This document shows, piece by piece, positions 45,844 through 54,844 of a stretch of DNA of 64,000 nt (position 1 is its first letter; each line of letters begins with the position of its first letter). This DNA comes from Photobacterium damselae (GTDB lineage Bacteria > Pseudomonadota > Gammaproteobacteria > Enterobacterales > Vibrionaceae). The DNA is taken from the NCBI RefSeq assembly GCF_003026815.1, contig NZ_PYOG01000003.1:1-64000 (forward strand), in the 5' to 3' direction. The position numbers and the translations under genes are program-made. The notes below the pieces were generated by a model. That model was not told where the DNA came from, ran no database searches, and was given only the letters and a program-made list of their open reading frames with translations.

Positions 45844-47865
45844 ATGAAGCAGGAACATCAAATATTATTTACACCATTAAAAATTGGAACATTAACACTG
45901 AAAAACCGCTATTCTATGGCTCCGATGGGAACATTAGGGTGTGTAGATTCAGATGGCGCTTATAATGCTCGTGGCGTTGAATATTATGTTGCAAGGGCTA
46001 AAGGCGGTGTTGGATTAATCATCACGGGTGTCCAAATGGTAGAAAACGAGCTAGAGCAGTTTCCGATGCCATCGCTACCATGCCCAAGTTATAACCCTAC
46101 CGCTTATATTCGAAGCGCCCGTGAACTGACTGAACGTGTTCATAGCTATGGTTGTAAAATCTTTGCTCAGCTTACCGCTGGTTGGGGACGTTCATGTATT
46201 CCTGGTTTTACTCCTAATGATAAATGTGTAGCACCATCAAAAGCTGCAAACCGTTTTGATCCAACCCTTGAGCATCGAGAATTAGCGACTCAAGAAGTTA
46301 AACATTTTATTGCTAAATTTGCTGAATCCGCGGCTATTGCTCAAAAGGCTGGCTACGATGGTGTTGAAATACATGCTGTCCATGAAGGATATTTACTTGA
46401 TCAATTTTCTCTTAGTTTCTTTAACCAACGTACAGATGAGTACGGTGGCAGTTTTGAAAATCGTTACCGTTTCGCAGTTGAAATCGTAAAGGCAATCAAA
46501 TCAGTTTGCGGTGAACGTTTCCCTGTATCTCTACGATACTCAGTAAAAAGTAATATGAAAGGCTATGGCCAAGGTATTCTCCCAGAAGAAGATGCTGTCG
46601 AAGTTGGTCGAGATCTAGAAGAAGGATTACGTGCGGCTAAATATCTTCAAGATGCTGGTTACGATGCGCTAAATGTTGATGCAGGTACTTATGATTCGTG
46701 GTATTGGAACCACCCAGCAAATTACTTTAAGCCGGGTATGTACCAACCTTATTGTAAGGCGGTCTCTGAGGTTGTTGATATCCCAGTTCTAATGGCTGGA
46801 CGAATGGAAGATCCGGACTTAGCCGCTAAAGCTGTACAAGAAGGTGTCGCTGACGGTATCTCAATGGGCCGCCCACTTCTTGCCGACCCTGATGTTGTAA
46901 ACAAAATCCGTAGTGGTAAGTTTGAACAAGTTCGACCGTGTCTATCATGCCATCAAGGATGTTTAGGACGCATGGCTGAAGTTGGCAATATTTCTTGTGC
47001 GGTAAACCCTGCTTGTGGCCGTGAAGAAGAATACAAACTGACTCCTTGTTTGATAAAAAAGAAAGTAATGATCATCGGTGGTGGTGTCGCAGGGATGGAA
47101 GCTGCGCGAGTTTCCGCTTTAAGGGGCCATGAAGTTCATTTGTTTGAAGCAACTTCATACTTAGGAGGTAACGTTATACCTGGTAGTCAACCACCCTTTA
47201 AGCATGACGATAAACTTCTGATTAGATGGTTTGAAGGTGAACTACAACGCCAAGGTGTTTATGTTCACCTCAATACCAAGGTAACTCAAGATATTATTCA
47301 AGAATGTAATGCTGATGCCGTTATCTTCGCAACCGGTTCAAAACCCGAGGTTCCCGCTTGGTTATCTGGTGCAGATCAATCACACGTATCCGTTGCAGAA
47401 GATATCTTAATGAATCCAGAACTAATAACGGGGCAATCAGTTTGTGTTATTGGCGGTGGATTAGTCGGTTCTGAGTTGGCACTATGGCTTGCTCAAAAAA
47501 ACAAAGATGTTACTCTCATCGAAGCCGATAACGACATTATTGGCGGCCCTCATGGAACATGTTTTGCGAATTATCAAATGCTAAAAGAGCTCCTGGTAAA
47601 GCACAAGGTTGATGTGAAGCTTTCAACAAAACTGCGTACTATTACAGAAACGGGCATTGAAATAGAAGATCAAGATTCAAATATCTCTTCTATAGATTAC
47701 CCACATGTTGTTTTAGCTCTTGGCTATAAAGCAGAATCATCAATGTATGATCAATTGGCTAACCAACTTGAAGTTGATGAAATCTATAATATTGGTGATA
47801 GTCAACAAGCAAGAACGATTATGGCAGCAATTTGGGAAGGTTATGAAGTTGCTCGTCAGATTTAA
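45844..47865 (+). CDS. Enoate-reductase-like flavo-iron-sulfur oxidoreductase
   Basis: A 673-residue protein with an Old Yellow Enzyme barrel followed by an FAD/NAD domain, the layout of 2,4-dienoyl-CoA reductase, 2-enoate reductase and BaiCD/BaiH. Visible are the FMN barrel segment YDGVEIHAVHEGYLLDQFSL, RTDEYGGSFENRYRF, the 4Fe-4S cysteines in CLSCHQGCLG and CAVNPACG, and two dinucleotide motifs (IIGGGVAGMEAA, VIGGGLVGSELA). H-A-V-H-E-G-Y-L is closer to enoate reductases than to FadH. It would reduce an activated C=C bond. AAGG precedes the ATG at 45844. The LysR gene stands divergent. Confidence 0.9.
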   Translation: MKQEHQILFTPLKIGTLTLKNRYSMAPMGTLGCVDSDGAYNARGVEYYVARAKGGVGLIITGVQMVENELEQFPMPSLPCPSYNPTAYIRSARELTERVHSYGCKIFAQLTAGWGRSCIPGFTPNDKCVAPSKAANRFDPTLEHRELATQEVKHFIAKFAESAAIAQKAGYDGVEIHAVHEGYLLDQFSLSFFNQRTDEYGGSFENRYRFAVEIVKAIKSVCGERFPVSLRYSVKSNMKGYGQGILPEEDAVEVGRDLEEGLRAAKYLQDAGYDALNVDAGTYDSWYWNHPANYFKPGMYQPYCKAVSEVVDIPVLMAGRMEDPDLAAKAVQEGVADGISMGRPLLADPDVVNKIRSGKFEQVRPCLSCHQGCLGRMAEVGNISCAVNPACGREEEYKLTPCLIKKKVMIIGGGVAGMEAARVSALRGHEVHLFEATSYLGGNVIPGSQPPFKHDDKLLIRWFEGELQRQGVYVHLNTKVTQDIIQECNADAVIFATGSKPEVPAWLSGADQSHVSVAEDILMNPELITGQSVCVIGGGLVGSELALWLAQKNKDVTLIEADNDIIGGPHGTCFANYQMLKELLVKHKVDVKLSTKLRTITETGIEIEDQDSNISSIDYPHVVLALGYKAESSMYDQLANQLEVDEIYNIGDSQQARTIMAAIWEGYEVARQI

Positions 47866-47878
47866 GTAGACATAAATA

Positions 47879-47911
47879 ACCCCCAATGTTGATCGACCAA
47901 CTATTGGGGGT
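47879..47911. terminator. Hairpin after the flavoenzyme gene
   Basis: ACCCCCAAT at 47879-47887 pairs perfectly with ATTGGGGGT at 47903-47911 between convergent genes. T-tracts are poor, but the stem is strong. Confidence 0.6.
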
Positions 47912-47943
47912 CCGTTAATTATCAGGTTTCGCTTTTTACTCTC

Positions 47944-48471
47944 CTATTTCACTAACTCTTCAACGGCTTCTTTAAGCTTGGTATCAATTTCAGCGTTGGT
48001 AACTTTACCGGTCGCCATATCAAAATTATCGTAGAAACTTGGTAGTGAAACAGACGCTTTTACATCCCCAGCAAAGTATGGAGCCGAACCCACAGCACCT
48101 GCAAGAACATTTGCAGCACCACCAGGACCTGGAGATGTTGCTAATAGTAGCATTGGCTTTTCTTGAAAAACCTTTTGATTAATACGAGAAACCCAATCAA
48201 AAGTGTTCTTGTAAGCAACTGAGTAGGAACCATTGTGCTCGGCAAAAGAAATAATGATCGCATCTGCCTCACCCAGCTTCTTATAAAACTTTTGCGCGAG
48301 TTCTGGCTGACCTAATTGTTCTTCTCGTTCAAAACTAAAAATTGGTAGTTCATAGTCATTAAGATCTAATACTTCCACTTCCGCATTAGGGACTAAAGAG
48401 GCTGTATAACGAGCAAATTGTTGATTGATTGAGTTACGGCTATTGGTTGCACCAAATGCTAAAATTTTCAT
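47944..48471 (-). CDS. NADPH-dependent FMN reductase family protein
   Basis: A 175-residue flavodoxin-fold reductase. The phosphate-binding loop appears as AFGATNSRNSINQQFA, and the flavin-site blocks are FAEHNGSYSVAYKNTFDWVSR and LLATSPGPGGAANV. Such proteins reduce FMN or quinones with NAD(P)H. It might supply reduced flavin to a neighbouring enzyme, or detoxify quinones. It is divergent from the monooxygenase-fold gene at 48.8 kb. Link to the flavoenzyme is only by proximity. Confidence 0.87.
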   Translation of the reverse strand: MKILAFGATNSRNSINQQFARYTASLVPNAEVEVLDLNDYELPIFSFEREEQLGQPELAQKFYKKLGEADAIIISFAEHNGSYSVAYKNTFDWVSRINQKVFQEKPMLLLATSPGPGGAANVLAGAVGSAPYFAGDVKASVSLPSFYDNFDMATGKVTNAEIDTKLKEAVEELVK

Positions 48472-48779
48472 ATTGTCGCCCTTCTTTTAATCATTGTTCT
48501 CTAAGCGTATCGCTCGACTTGATGGAATCAGTCTACATTAAGACCCATAAATCATTAATAGCACCAAAGTAACAACACTATTTCCAAATGACTTGCAATC
48601 AAGTAAAACAAGCATATTAACCATAGCAAGCAGATATCAGAATTCCATTATCAAAAATTACTTAAAACAGATTCAACAAGTTACCGCTTTATTAATATGC
48701 TAGTTGCACATATGATTTCTACAACAAATTATCTGACGCCTTTATATGGCGGTATTCTCTAAAGAAAAAAGGAATGGCT
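48472..48779. other. Divergent promoter region without visible motif
   Basis: About 300 bp of AT-rich DNA between the FMN-reductase gene and the quinol-monooxygenase-like gene. It should hold both promoters. I see no clear operator, hairpin or small gene. Confidence 0.35.
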
Positions 48780-49070
48780 ATGTCTAAATTGACTGTTGTT
48801 GCAAATATCATTGCAAAGGAAGGACAAATTGATCTCGTAAAATCAGAACTTTTGAAGTTGATTGATGTGACACGGGCAGAAGATGGCTGTATTAGCTACG
48901 ACCTTCACCAAGATAATGAAAACCCAGCCCATTTTGTATTTTTTGAAAATTGGAGTTCTGAAGATAAGCTGCAAGCCCATTTAAATAACACACCAATTGC
49001 CGAGTATGTCAAAGCGACAGAAGGTGCCATTGAATTATTTACTATCAATAAAATGACTCATATTGGTTAG
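48780..49070 (+). CDS. Antibiotic-biosynthesis-monooxygenase-fold protein (YgiN-like)
   Basis: A 96-residue ferredoxin-like dimer protein. KLTVVANIIAKEGQIDLVKSELLKLIDVTRAEDGCISYDLHQDNENPAHFVFFENW is read here in pieces and matches the ABM domain of quinol monooxygenase YgiN. These act on quinols or related aromatics. The ATG at 48780 has AAGGA at 6 nt; the ATG two codons earlier is too close to it. Divergent from the FMN-reductase gene, so a joint response to quinones or aromatics is possible. Confidence 0.85.
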   Translation: MSKLTVVANIIAKEGQIDLVKSELLKLIDVTRAEDGCISYDLHQDNENPAHFVFFENWSSEDKLQAHLNNTPIAEYVKATEGAIELFTINKMTHIG

Positions 49071-49092
49071 TCGATATATAGGCTTTTAGTGA

Positions 49093-49213
49093 TATACCCA
49101 AGTGACTCAAGATGCCAGATTCAAAGCGACTAGATCTTAAAACGATCTAAAGCATGAAAGCGTGTAAAAACATTAATCTCGCAAAAATACGTACCTTGAA
49201 TTGCTTGGGTGTA
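49093..49213. mobile_element. Possible 121-bp MITE-like inverted-repeat element
   Basis: Imperfect terminal inverted repeats bound this gene-free segment: TATACCCAAGTGACTCAAG at the left and the complement of TACACCCAAGCAATTCAAG at the right, matching at 15 of 19 positions. Similar ends occur singly at 6437-6455 and within the duplication at 27.1 kb. It has no coding capacity. It may be a MITE or another dispersed vibrio repeat. Confidence 0.5.
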
Positions 49214-49298
49214 AAAATGATTTGAACTTTACTATTAAAACTTCCCGCTTTTCACAGCGGATAAAAATAAAATTAGGGTTTCATCATAGTCTAACACT

Positions 49299-49619
49299 TT
49301 AACGTTTTTGCAATGTCACTGCCGTACCAAAAGCCATAACTTCAGATGCACCCTCAGTAACGGAGCTTGTGGTAAAACGAACACCTACCACAGCATCAGC
49401 ACCAAGATTTCTGGCTTCATCAAGCATTCGTTCAACAGATATACTACGTGCTTCATTGTACATTTCGGTATAGCCTTTAAGCTCTCCGCCAACAATACTT
49501 TTTAAATTAGCCATAATATCTCGACCCACGTGCTTAGACTGAACAACATTTCCTGTCACCACACCGAGCACATCTGTAATTTCATACCCTGGCATTGTTT
49601 CAATTGTTGAGTATTTCAT
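49299..49619 (-). CDS. YbjQ/UPF0145 family protein
   Basis: A 106-residue protein with the whole YbjQ pattern: TMPGYEITDVLGVVTGNVVQSKHVGRDIMANLKSIVGGEL is seen in segments, then YTEMYNEARSISVERMLDEARNLGADAVVGVRF. The family forms pentameric beta-barrels and is often called heavy-metal-binding, but its role is unproven. I prefer the ATG at 49619 to the TTG two codons before it. Confidence 0.9.
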   Translation of the reverse strand: MKYSTIETMPGYEITDVLGVVTGNVVQSKHVGRDIMANLKSIVGGELKGYTEMYNEARSISVERMLDEARNLGADAVVGVRFTTSSVTEGASEVMAFGTAVTLQKR

Positions 49620-49646
49620 AGGCAACTTACTTTATATGATTCCAAA

Positions 49647-49991
49647 TCATGGGAGTAACTCATAGTCGATAGTACCGTTATTATGAATGGAAAATAGCCA
49701 CATATTGCCATTTTCTTCATATTGATACTTAGCGATATTCTCGACAGGCTTAAGATGTTTCTCAAAATCACGAACTTCTTGTTGCGGTAAAGAAAACCGT
49801 CCACTTGAAGAATTCAGATCTAAATCATTATGTACAGTAATTTGAGTTGCATCTTTTGGTATCACTCTTGGTAACCAACCTCGATCAAACACACCATCAT
49901 CAGCAGCAATCTGATAAGTCTCGTATTGGCTGGTCACAACATCAGAACATCCCAGAAGAGACAATGTAAGTAAAAGTATTCGTTTTTTCAT
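49647..49991 (-). CDS. Hypothetical lipoprotein
   Basis: A 114-residue protein with a short lipoprotein signal (MKKRILLLTLSLLGC; lipid cysteine 15). The mature part reads like a small beta-domain (GWLPRVIPKDATQITVHNDLDLNSSSGRFSL is one region). It matches no family I can name. It lies 27 bp upstream of the YbjQ-like gene on the same strand and could be co-transcribed. Confidence 0.7.
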   Translation of the reverse strand: MKKRILLLTLSLLGCSDVVTSQYETYQIAADDGVFDRGWLPRVIPKDATQITVHNDLDLNSSSGRFSLPQQEVRDFEKHLKPVENIAKYQYEENGNMWLFSIHNNGTIDYELLP

Positions 49992-50184
49992 AAAAATATC
50001 ATCTAGCTTCTATATTTCTATCAAACTACTCCTATTAATGGCCAAACTCTGTCCTATTTTTGTAATAATACAGGCCAAACAATGGTTGTAAGGATACAAA
50101 TAGTGAAGACGATATATTCACCATCGGCTCTATAAGTATTATCACGGTAATCAATTCCTTTTACTAAGCATAAATATGAGAAGA

Positions 50185-51081
50185 TTAACCTAATGCGCTA
50201 CGAATAAAGCCATTGTGGTTTGCTAATTGCTTTTTTGCTTGTTCTGCATCAAGCCCAGCCAAAATCATCAAAATAGCAGTCTTACAATGTCTATCGCAGG
50301 CACTTAACGCTTCTTCTGCTTGTGCCACATCACAATCTGTCGCTTGCATGACGATATTGGTTTGTCGTTGGATCAACTTAGCATTAGTAGCTTCCACATC
50401 AACCATTAAATTACCAAATACTTTACCAGTACGGATCATAGCGCCTGTTGTCAGCATATTAAGTACGAATTTTTGCGCAGTGCCCGCTTTCATACGAGAA
50501 GAGCCCGTTACAACCTCAGCTCCAACCACAGGAGTAATCGCAATATCAGCTATTTTTGTCATTTCACTTTGCGGATTACAACTTATCGCAACAACTTGAG
50601 CACCAATGGAATGCGCATACTTCATTCCTCCGATAACATAGGGAGTACGTCCACTAGCAGCGATACCAACCACTACGTCATTTTCGGTTAATCCTAAATT
50701 TTGAAGATCTTGTTTAGCCAACTCTTGATTATCTTCAGCATTCTCTACCGCTTTTAATATTGCTTTATGACCACCAGCAATAAGTCCAACCACTTGATTA
50801 GGATTACTTCCATACGTAGGTGGACACTCGCTGGCATCTAAAATACCCAACCGACCTGAGGTTCCTGCCCCCATATAGATAAGGCGTCCTCCAACCATAA
50901 AAGCATCAGCAATGGCATCTACCGCAAGAGCAACCTCAGGTAGTGTTTTTTCAACAGCTAAGGCTACTTTTTGATCTTCTTGATTGATAACCGTCACCAT
51001 ATCAAGTGTTGATAACGTATCTATTGCGTGACTTGCTTGGTTTCGACTTTCAGTTACTAGCTGAGATAAATCAATTTTCAT
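50185..51081 (-). CDS. murQ: N-acetylmuramic acid 6-phosphate etherase MurQ
   Basis: MurQ cleaves the lactyl ether of N-acetylmuramic acid 6-phosphate to give N-acetylglucosamine 6-phosphate and D-lactate during peptidoglycan recycling. The 298 residues contain the SIS sugar-phosphate fold with [42 protein letters not shown] and [16 protein letters not shown], which are hallmark segments. The length is normal. No MurP transporter or AnmK kinase gene lies next to it. Confidence 0.95.
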   Translation of the reverse strand: MKIDLSQLVTESRNQASHAIDTLSTLDMVTVINQEDQKVALAVEKTLPEVALAVDAIADAFMVGGRLIYMGAGTSGRLGILDASECPPTYGSNPNQVVGLIAGGHKAILKAVENAEDNQELAKQDLQNLGLTENDVVVGIAASGRTPYVIGGMKYAHSIGAQVVAISCNPQSEMTKIADIAITPVVGAEVVTGSSRMKAGTAQKFVLNMLTTGAMIRTGKVFGNLMVDVEATNAKLIQRQTNIVMQATDCDVAQAEEALSACDRHCKTAILMILAGLDAEQAKKQLANHNGFIRSALG

Positions 51082-51302
51082 AATAATTATTTCGTATTTC
51101 TAACAATCAGACTTACGCACATTATACCTAAGTCATCTCAAGGCGCTACGCTAGGGAAATCACCCTTTAGCCAGAAGCAAGAGTATAAATTCTGGATATT
51201 GAAGCTCTAGAGCTCAGCATAAAAATTGTCAAATATGCGATCACGACATAAGCTTTTTAGAATTGCCAGTGTTTTACGAGCAATCTATATGAAGAAACTT
51301 AT

Positions 51303-52754
51303 ATGAAGAAAGTAATGCAATTTTTTGCCCTGATACTAATGGCCTCAAGCTTGAGTTTATCGACTTATGCTTTAGAGTTATCCCCCCTTACGAGTGAGCC
51401 CTATACTGGCGATCTTGCGGTTATTGAAAAGAAGAAAGTCATTAGAGTGCTGGTTTCTGCCGATTTGGGGTTTTACTATATTGAAGATGGTCAACCGAAA
51501 GGAATTATTGCAGAGCTTCTCGCCCATTTTGAACAGCAACTAAAAAAAGAAAAAAGACCATTACATATCCAGATAATTCCAGTGACACGAGACCAGTTGA
51601 TTCCGTTGCTGATTGAAGGCTATGGGGATTTGATCGTCGCAAATTTAACAATCACAGCAACACGAGAGAAAGAAGTCTCATTTAGTGACCCCGTTTTAGA
51701 TAATATTTCAGAACTTATCGTTACCAATAAATCTCATCCACTGATTACAGAAATTACTCAACTTAGTGGGCAAGATTTCTGGGTAAGAAAAAGCTCTAGC
51801 TACTATCGAAGTCTGCTTAGAGTTAATAATCAACTTGAGTTACAGCAACTGGCTCCTATCAACATCCATTTTATTGATGAAACAATCCAAGACTATGAAT
51901 TAATAGAAATGATTAACGTTGGGCTCATCAATGCAACTTTATTAGACAGCCATAAAGTAAAAATCTGGCTCTCAACCATGCCTAATATCCAAGTGAATGA
52001 ACAATTCCCATTAAGATATAAAGGGGAAATTGGGTGGGCAGTACGTAAAGATAGTCCTAAATTTTTAGCTTTAATCAATAACTACATCAAAACAGTAAAA
52101 TCAGGAACATTAATGGGTAATGTGATTTATAACAAGTACTTAAACCAACATTTATGGTTAAAGAAATTCCTCAGCCCATCTAAAATAGACAAAGCAAAAG
52201 AACTATCTAATGTCTTCTTCAAATTTTCCACTGAATACGATTTTGACTACTTGATGATGATGGCGCAAGGTTATCAAGAATCAGGACTAGAGCAAAACAA
52301 GGTTTCTTATAAGGGTGCCGTTGGTATTATGCAAGTATTACCAAGTACAGCTCGCGATAAAGCGGTCAATATTTCAAATATTTACAACCCAACAAATAAT
52401 ATTCATGCGGGAATTAAGTACATGGCTTACTTAAGGACATACTTTTTTTCCGACGAAAGCATTGATTATCAAAACCAAGTTTACCTTTCTTTAGCTGCGT
52501 ACAATGCAGGACCAGGAAATATCTCTAAAATGCGAAGATACGCTAAAGAGCAAGGCTATAACCCAAACATCTGGTTTAAAAATGTTGAAGTTGTAACAAG
52601 AAAGCATATAGGGAAACAGCCTGTTGTTTATGTAAAGAATATTAACCGTTACTTTATTATGTATAAGCAATTAGTTGTCTTAAAAAAAGAACGAAGAGGT
52701 ACGGTTAAACCCTTCCATCCTCCTTATAAATACAATCCAATAAGCTTATTTTAA
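51303..52754 (+). CDS. MltF-like lytic transglycosylase
   Basis: A 483-residue envelope protein. A signal peptide (FFALILMASSLSLSTYA) is followed by a solute-binding-protein-3-like module (about residues 45-265). A transglycosylase SLT domain follows at about 300-430, with the catalytic glutamate in GYQESGLEQNK, then GAVGIMQVLPSTA and LAAYNAGPGNISKMR. This two-domain order is that of MltF. It cuts glycan strands to leave 1,6-anhydro-muramic ends, the material that NagZ and MurQ later process. A 5-codon frame directly upstream overlaps the start. No lipobox is seen. Confidence 0.88.
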   Translation: MKKVMQFFALILMASSLSLSTYALELSPLTSEPYTGDLAVIEKKKVIRVLVSADLGFYYIEDGQPKGIIAELLAHFEQQLKKEKRPLHIQIIPVTRDQLIPLLIEGYGDLIVANLTITATREKEVSFSDPVLDNISELIVTNKSHPLITEITQLSGQDFWVRKSSSYYRSLLRVNNQLELQQLAPINIHFIDETIQDYELIEMINVGLINATLLDSHKVKIWLSTMPNIQVNEQFPLRYKGEIGWAVRKDSPKFLALINNYIKTVKSGTLMGNVIYNKYLNQHLWLKKFLSPSKIDKAKELSNVFFKFSTEYDFDYLMMMAQGYQESGLEQNKVSYKGAVGIMQVLPSTARDKAVNISNIYNPTNNIHAGIKYMAYLRTYFFSDESIDYQNQVYLSLAAYNAGPGNISKMRRYAKEQGYNPNIWFKNVEVVTRKHIGKQPVVYVKNINRYFIMYKQLVVLKKERRGTVKPFHPPYKYNPISLF

Positions 52755-52759
52755 AGAAA

Positions 52760-52788
52760 AAGCCTCAATGATCACATCACCGAGGCTT
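52760..52788 (-). terminator. Terminator of eptA
   Basis: AAGCCTC at 52760-52766 pairs with GAGGCTT at 52782-52788. The minus-strand side is followed by TTTTCTTT; it lies 26 bp beyond the eptA stop. Confidence 0.8.
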
Positions 52789-52813
52789 AATCTACAACTA
52801 TCTAAAAATCGAA

Positions 52814-54454
52814 TTATTCAGAACGACAAGTTTTAAAAATATCCAGCTTAGGATTGTATACCTTCGTCTGAACATCCATTACTCCAAGCATCGAATGGAA
52901 TACGTTATCTTGAGAGAAGTGACCAGATTCCGCTTCTTTTTCTAAACATGATGGGTTGATACCGCGGTCTTGCTCAAACCCTTTCGACATCCAAACCATC
53001 ATTGGAACAGTAGTTTGATACTTTGGTGCTAAGGCATAAGGTGTACCATGCAGATACAAACCATCTTCACCTAGTGATTCACCATGATCCGAAATATAAA
53101 ACAGAGCAGTGTTATATTCTTTGCTATAACCTTTTAGTTTTTGGATTAACTGATCAATCACATAGTCAGTATACAAAATCGTATTATCGTAGCTGTTTAC
53201 TATCTCTTGAGTTGTACAGTTTTCAATATCCGCACGTTGGCAATCTGGCTTGAAAAACGCATGATCTTTGGGATAACGCTTATAATAAGTAGGACCATGA
53301 CTTCCCATAATATGTAATGCGATAAATTTATTTCCCTTCATATCAGAAACTTCTTTATCAAAATTATTAAGTAAAGCCATGTCATAGCATGATTCACCAT
53401 CACATAATGGATTATCTGAACTTCGATCTAATACAATCTTATTTATACGGTCGGCCGCGCCTTTATCACCACCATCATTCTCTTTCCACAACATGGAAAT
53501 GCCCGCACGATGTAGAATATCAATAAAGGTATCTTGGTTATAAGCCCGTTCTCGGTTGTAATCACTCTTATTCATAGCAGAGAACATACATGGAACAGAA
53601 ACAGCAGTTGCTGTACCGCAAGAAGACACCGACTTAAATGATATTACGCCGTCTTTCTTCGTATATTGGTTAGTAGGTCGAGGGTAACCGTTTAGCTCAT
53701 AGTTCATTGAGCGTGCTGTTTCGCCAAGAACAAAAACAAAAAGTGTCGGCTTACCATTATGTGTTTTGGACACTACTTGTTTTGCATCTGTACCAATTTC
53801 TTGATACTTCATTGGTTCAGTGAAATATGTTTTGTCTACGTATTTACCTAAAGCGTAAACATAAGCTGGGTTAATCACGCGGTTTAAGTAATGATTATTA
53901 CGACCAACAGAGCTGTAATCTTTATAATAGAAAAACGCAACAAGACCAATAATAACTAATGAAGCTAAAATCGAAACCAACTTCATCAGTACAAACTTAA
54001 GAGCTGAAGAATATGGTTTTATGGGTGTTTTTAACAGTAAGATAACGGGTAAAACACCAAGAACTGTAACCCATACCACACCAGTAAGACTAAAGTATGA
54101 CGTCGCTTCTCCTGCATTCGTCTCAAAAATATTTTCCATCATGCCATAGTCAAAAATGGCACCATATTGGTACATAGCATAGCAGACGAGTGCAGAGAAA
54201 AAGATGAGGATACTAAAAAAAGGCTTAGTAATATAAGGCCATGAAAATAGATTAAAAATAATGTTCAAAGCCGCAGTTAAGAAAATTGGCAAAGAAATAA
54301 TAAAACCAATCTTAACAGCAGGAAGGGTTTGAAATATATGCTCAAAAGTACGCCAAAGCGGAAGATTAAGCACGATGGCAAAATAAAGAGCCAATAAGAA
54401 GGTAACCATCCCTACTGTTTTTGGCTGTTTAATATGAGTTAATAAATTCTTCAT
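52814..54454 (-). CDS. eptA: Lipid A phosphoethanolamine transferase EptA
   Basis: EptA/PmrC is an inner-membrane enzyme that moves phosphoethanolamine from phosphatidylethanolamine to lipid A and so lowers the binding of polymyxins. The 546 residues have five N-terminal helices and a periplasmic alkaline-phosphatase-fold domain. The nucleophile threonine lies in LGETARSMN (about residue 246), and the zinc-site segments are WKENDGGDKG, HIMGSHGPTYYKRYP and YISDHGESLGEDGLYLHG. The cysteine pairs of the family (SSCGTATAVSVPC and others) are present. No PmrAB-type two-component genes lie nearby. MCR enzymes belong to the same family; this appears to be the chromosomal type. Confidence 0.95.
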   Translation of the reverse strand: MKNLLTHIKQPKTVGMVTFLLALYFAIVLNLPLWRTFEHIFQTLPAVKIGFIISLPIFLTAALNIIFNLFSWPYITKPFFSILIFFSALVCYAMYQYGAIFDYGMMENIFETNAGEATSYFSLTGVVWVTVLGVLPVILLLKTPIKPYSSALKFVLMKLVSILASLVIIGLVAFFYYKDYSSVGRNNHYLNRVINPAYVYALGKYVDKTYFTEPMKYQEIGTDAKQVVSKTHNGKPTLFVFVLGETARSMNYELNGYPRPTNQYTKKDGVISFKSVSSCGTATAVSVPCMFSAMNKSDYNRERAYNQDTFIDILHRAGISMLWKENDGGDKGAADRINKIVLDRSSDNPLCDGESCYDMALLNNFDKEVSDMKGNKFIALHIMGSHGPTYYKRYPKDHAFFKPDCQRADIENCTTQEIVNSYDNTILYTDYVIDQLIQKLKGYSKEYNTALFYISDHGESLGEDGLYLHGTPYALAPKYQTTVPMMVWMSKGFEQDRGINPSCLEKEAESGHFSQDNVFHSMLGVMDVQTKVYNPKLDIFKTCRSE

Positions 54455-54611
54455 CTATTTGTTATCTATTTATCTTATATGAGGATATTGATGTAAAAAG
54501 TAAACAACTTCTAATTAACGGTGCGACAAAAGCCCGACAAGGCAATAAGATCTCGCATTAACCGTGAAATTTTTGTGAAACTTAGGTTCTAATAATAAAA
54601 ATCAGTGAATT

Positions 54612-54731
54612 TTGACACAAAAAGGACAGTTAACAGCACAACAAATACGCAGAAGACATAAATCAGAAGGATACGAGCAAATTTCTGAATGGATACTTAA
54701 CATTGAAGCAGTTAAGCTTTTAGATTCGTAG
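54612..54731 (+). CDS. Short ribbon-helix-helix-like protein, 39 aa (possible remnant)
   Basis: A short frame reads TQKGQLTAQQIRRRHKSEGY and continues EQISEWILNIEAVKLLDS before a TAG. The charged arm followed by G-Y-x-Q-I-S-x-W and a leucine-rich helix recalls ribbon-helix-helix antitoxins and plasmid regulators. The only possible start is a TTG at 54612 without a ribosome site, so it may be a remnant that lost its start, or a small regulator. No partner toxin is next to it. Confidence 0.35.
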   Translation: MTQKGQLTAQQIRRRHKSEGYEQISEWILNIEAVKLLDS

Positions 54732-54844
54732 GTTGCGGAGATATTTAAGATAGTTGTTTCAGAATGCTAGACTGTAATTGTTCAAGACAAAATAACAGGT
54801 TCGCCGTATAATCTAGCCGTTTTTGTAATTTTACGGTATTAAAT

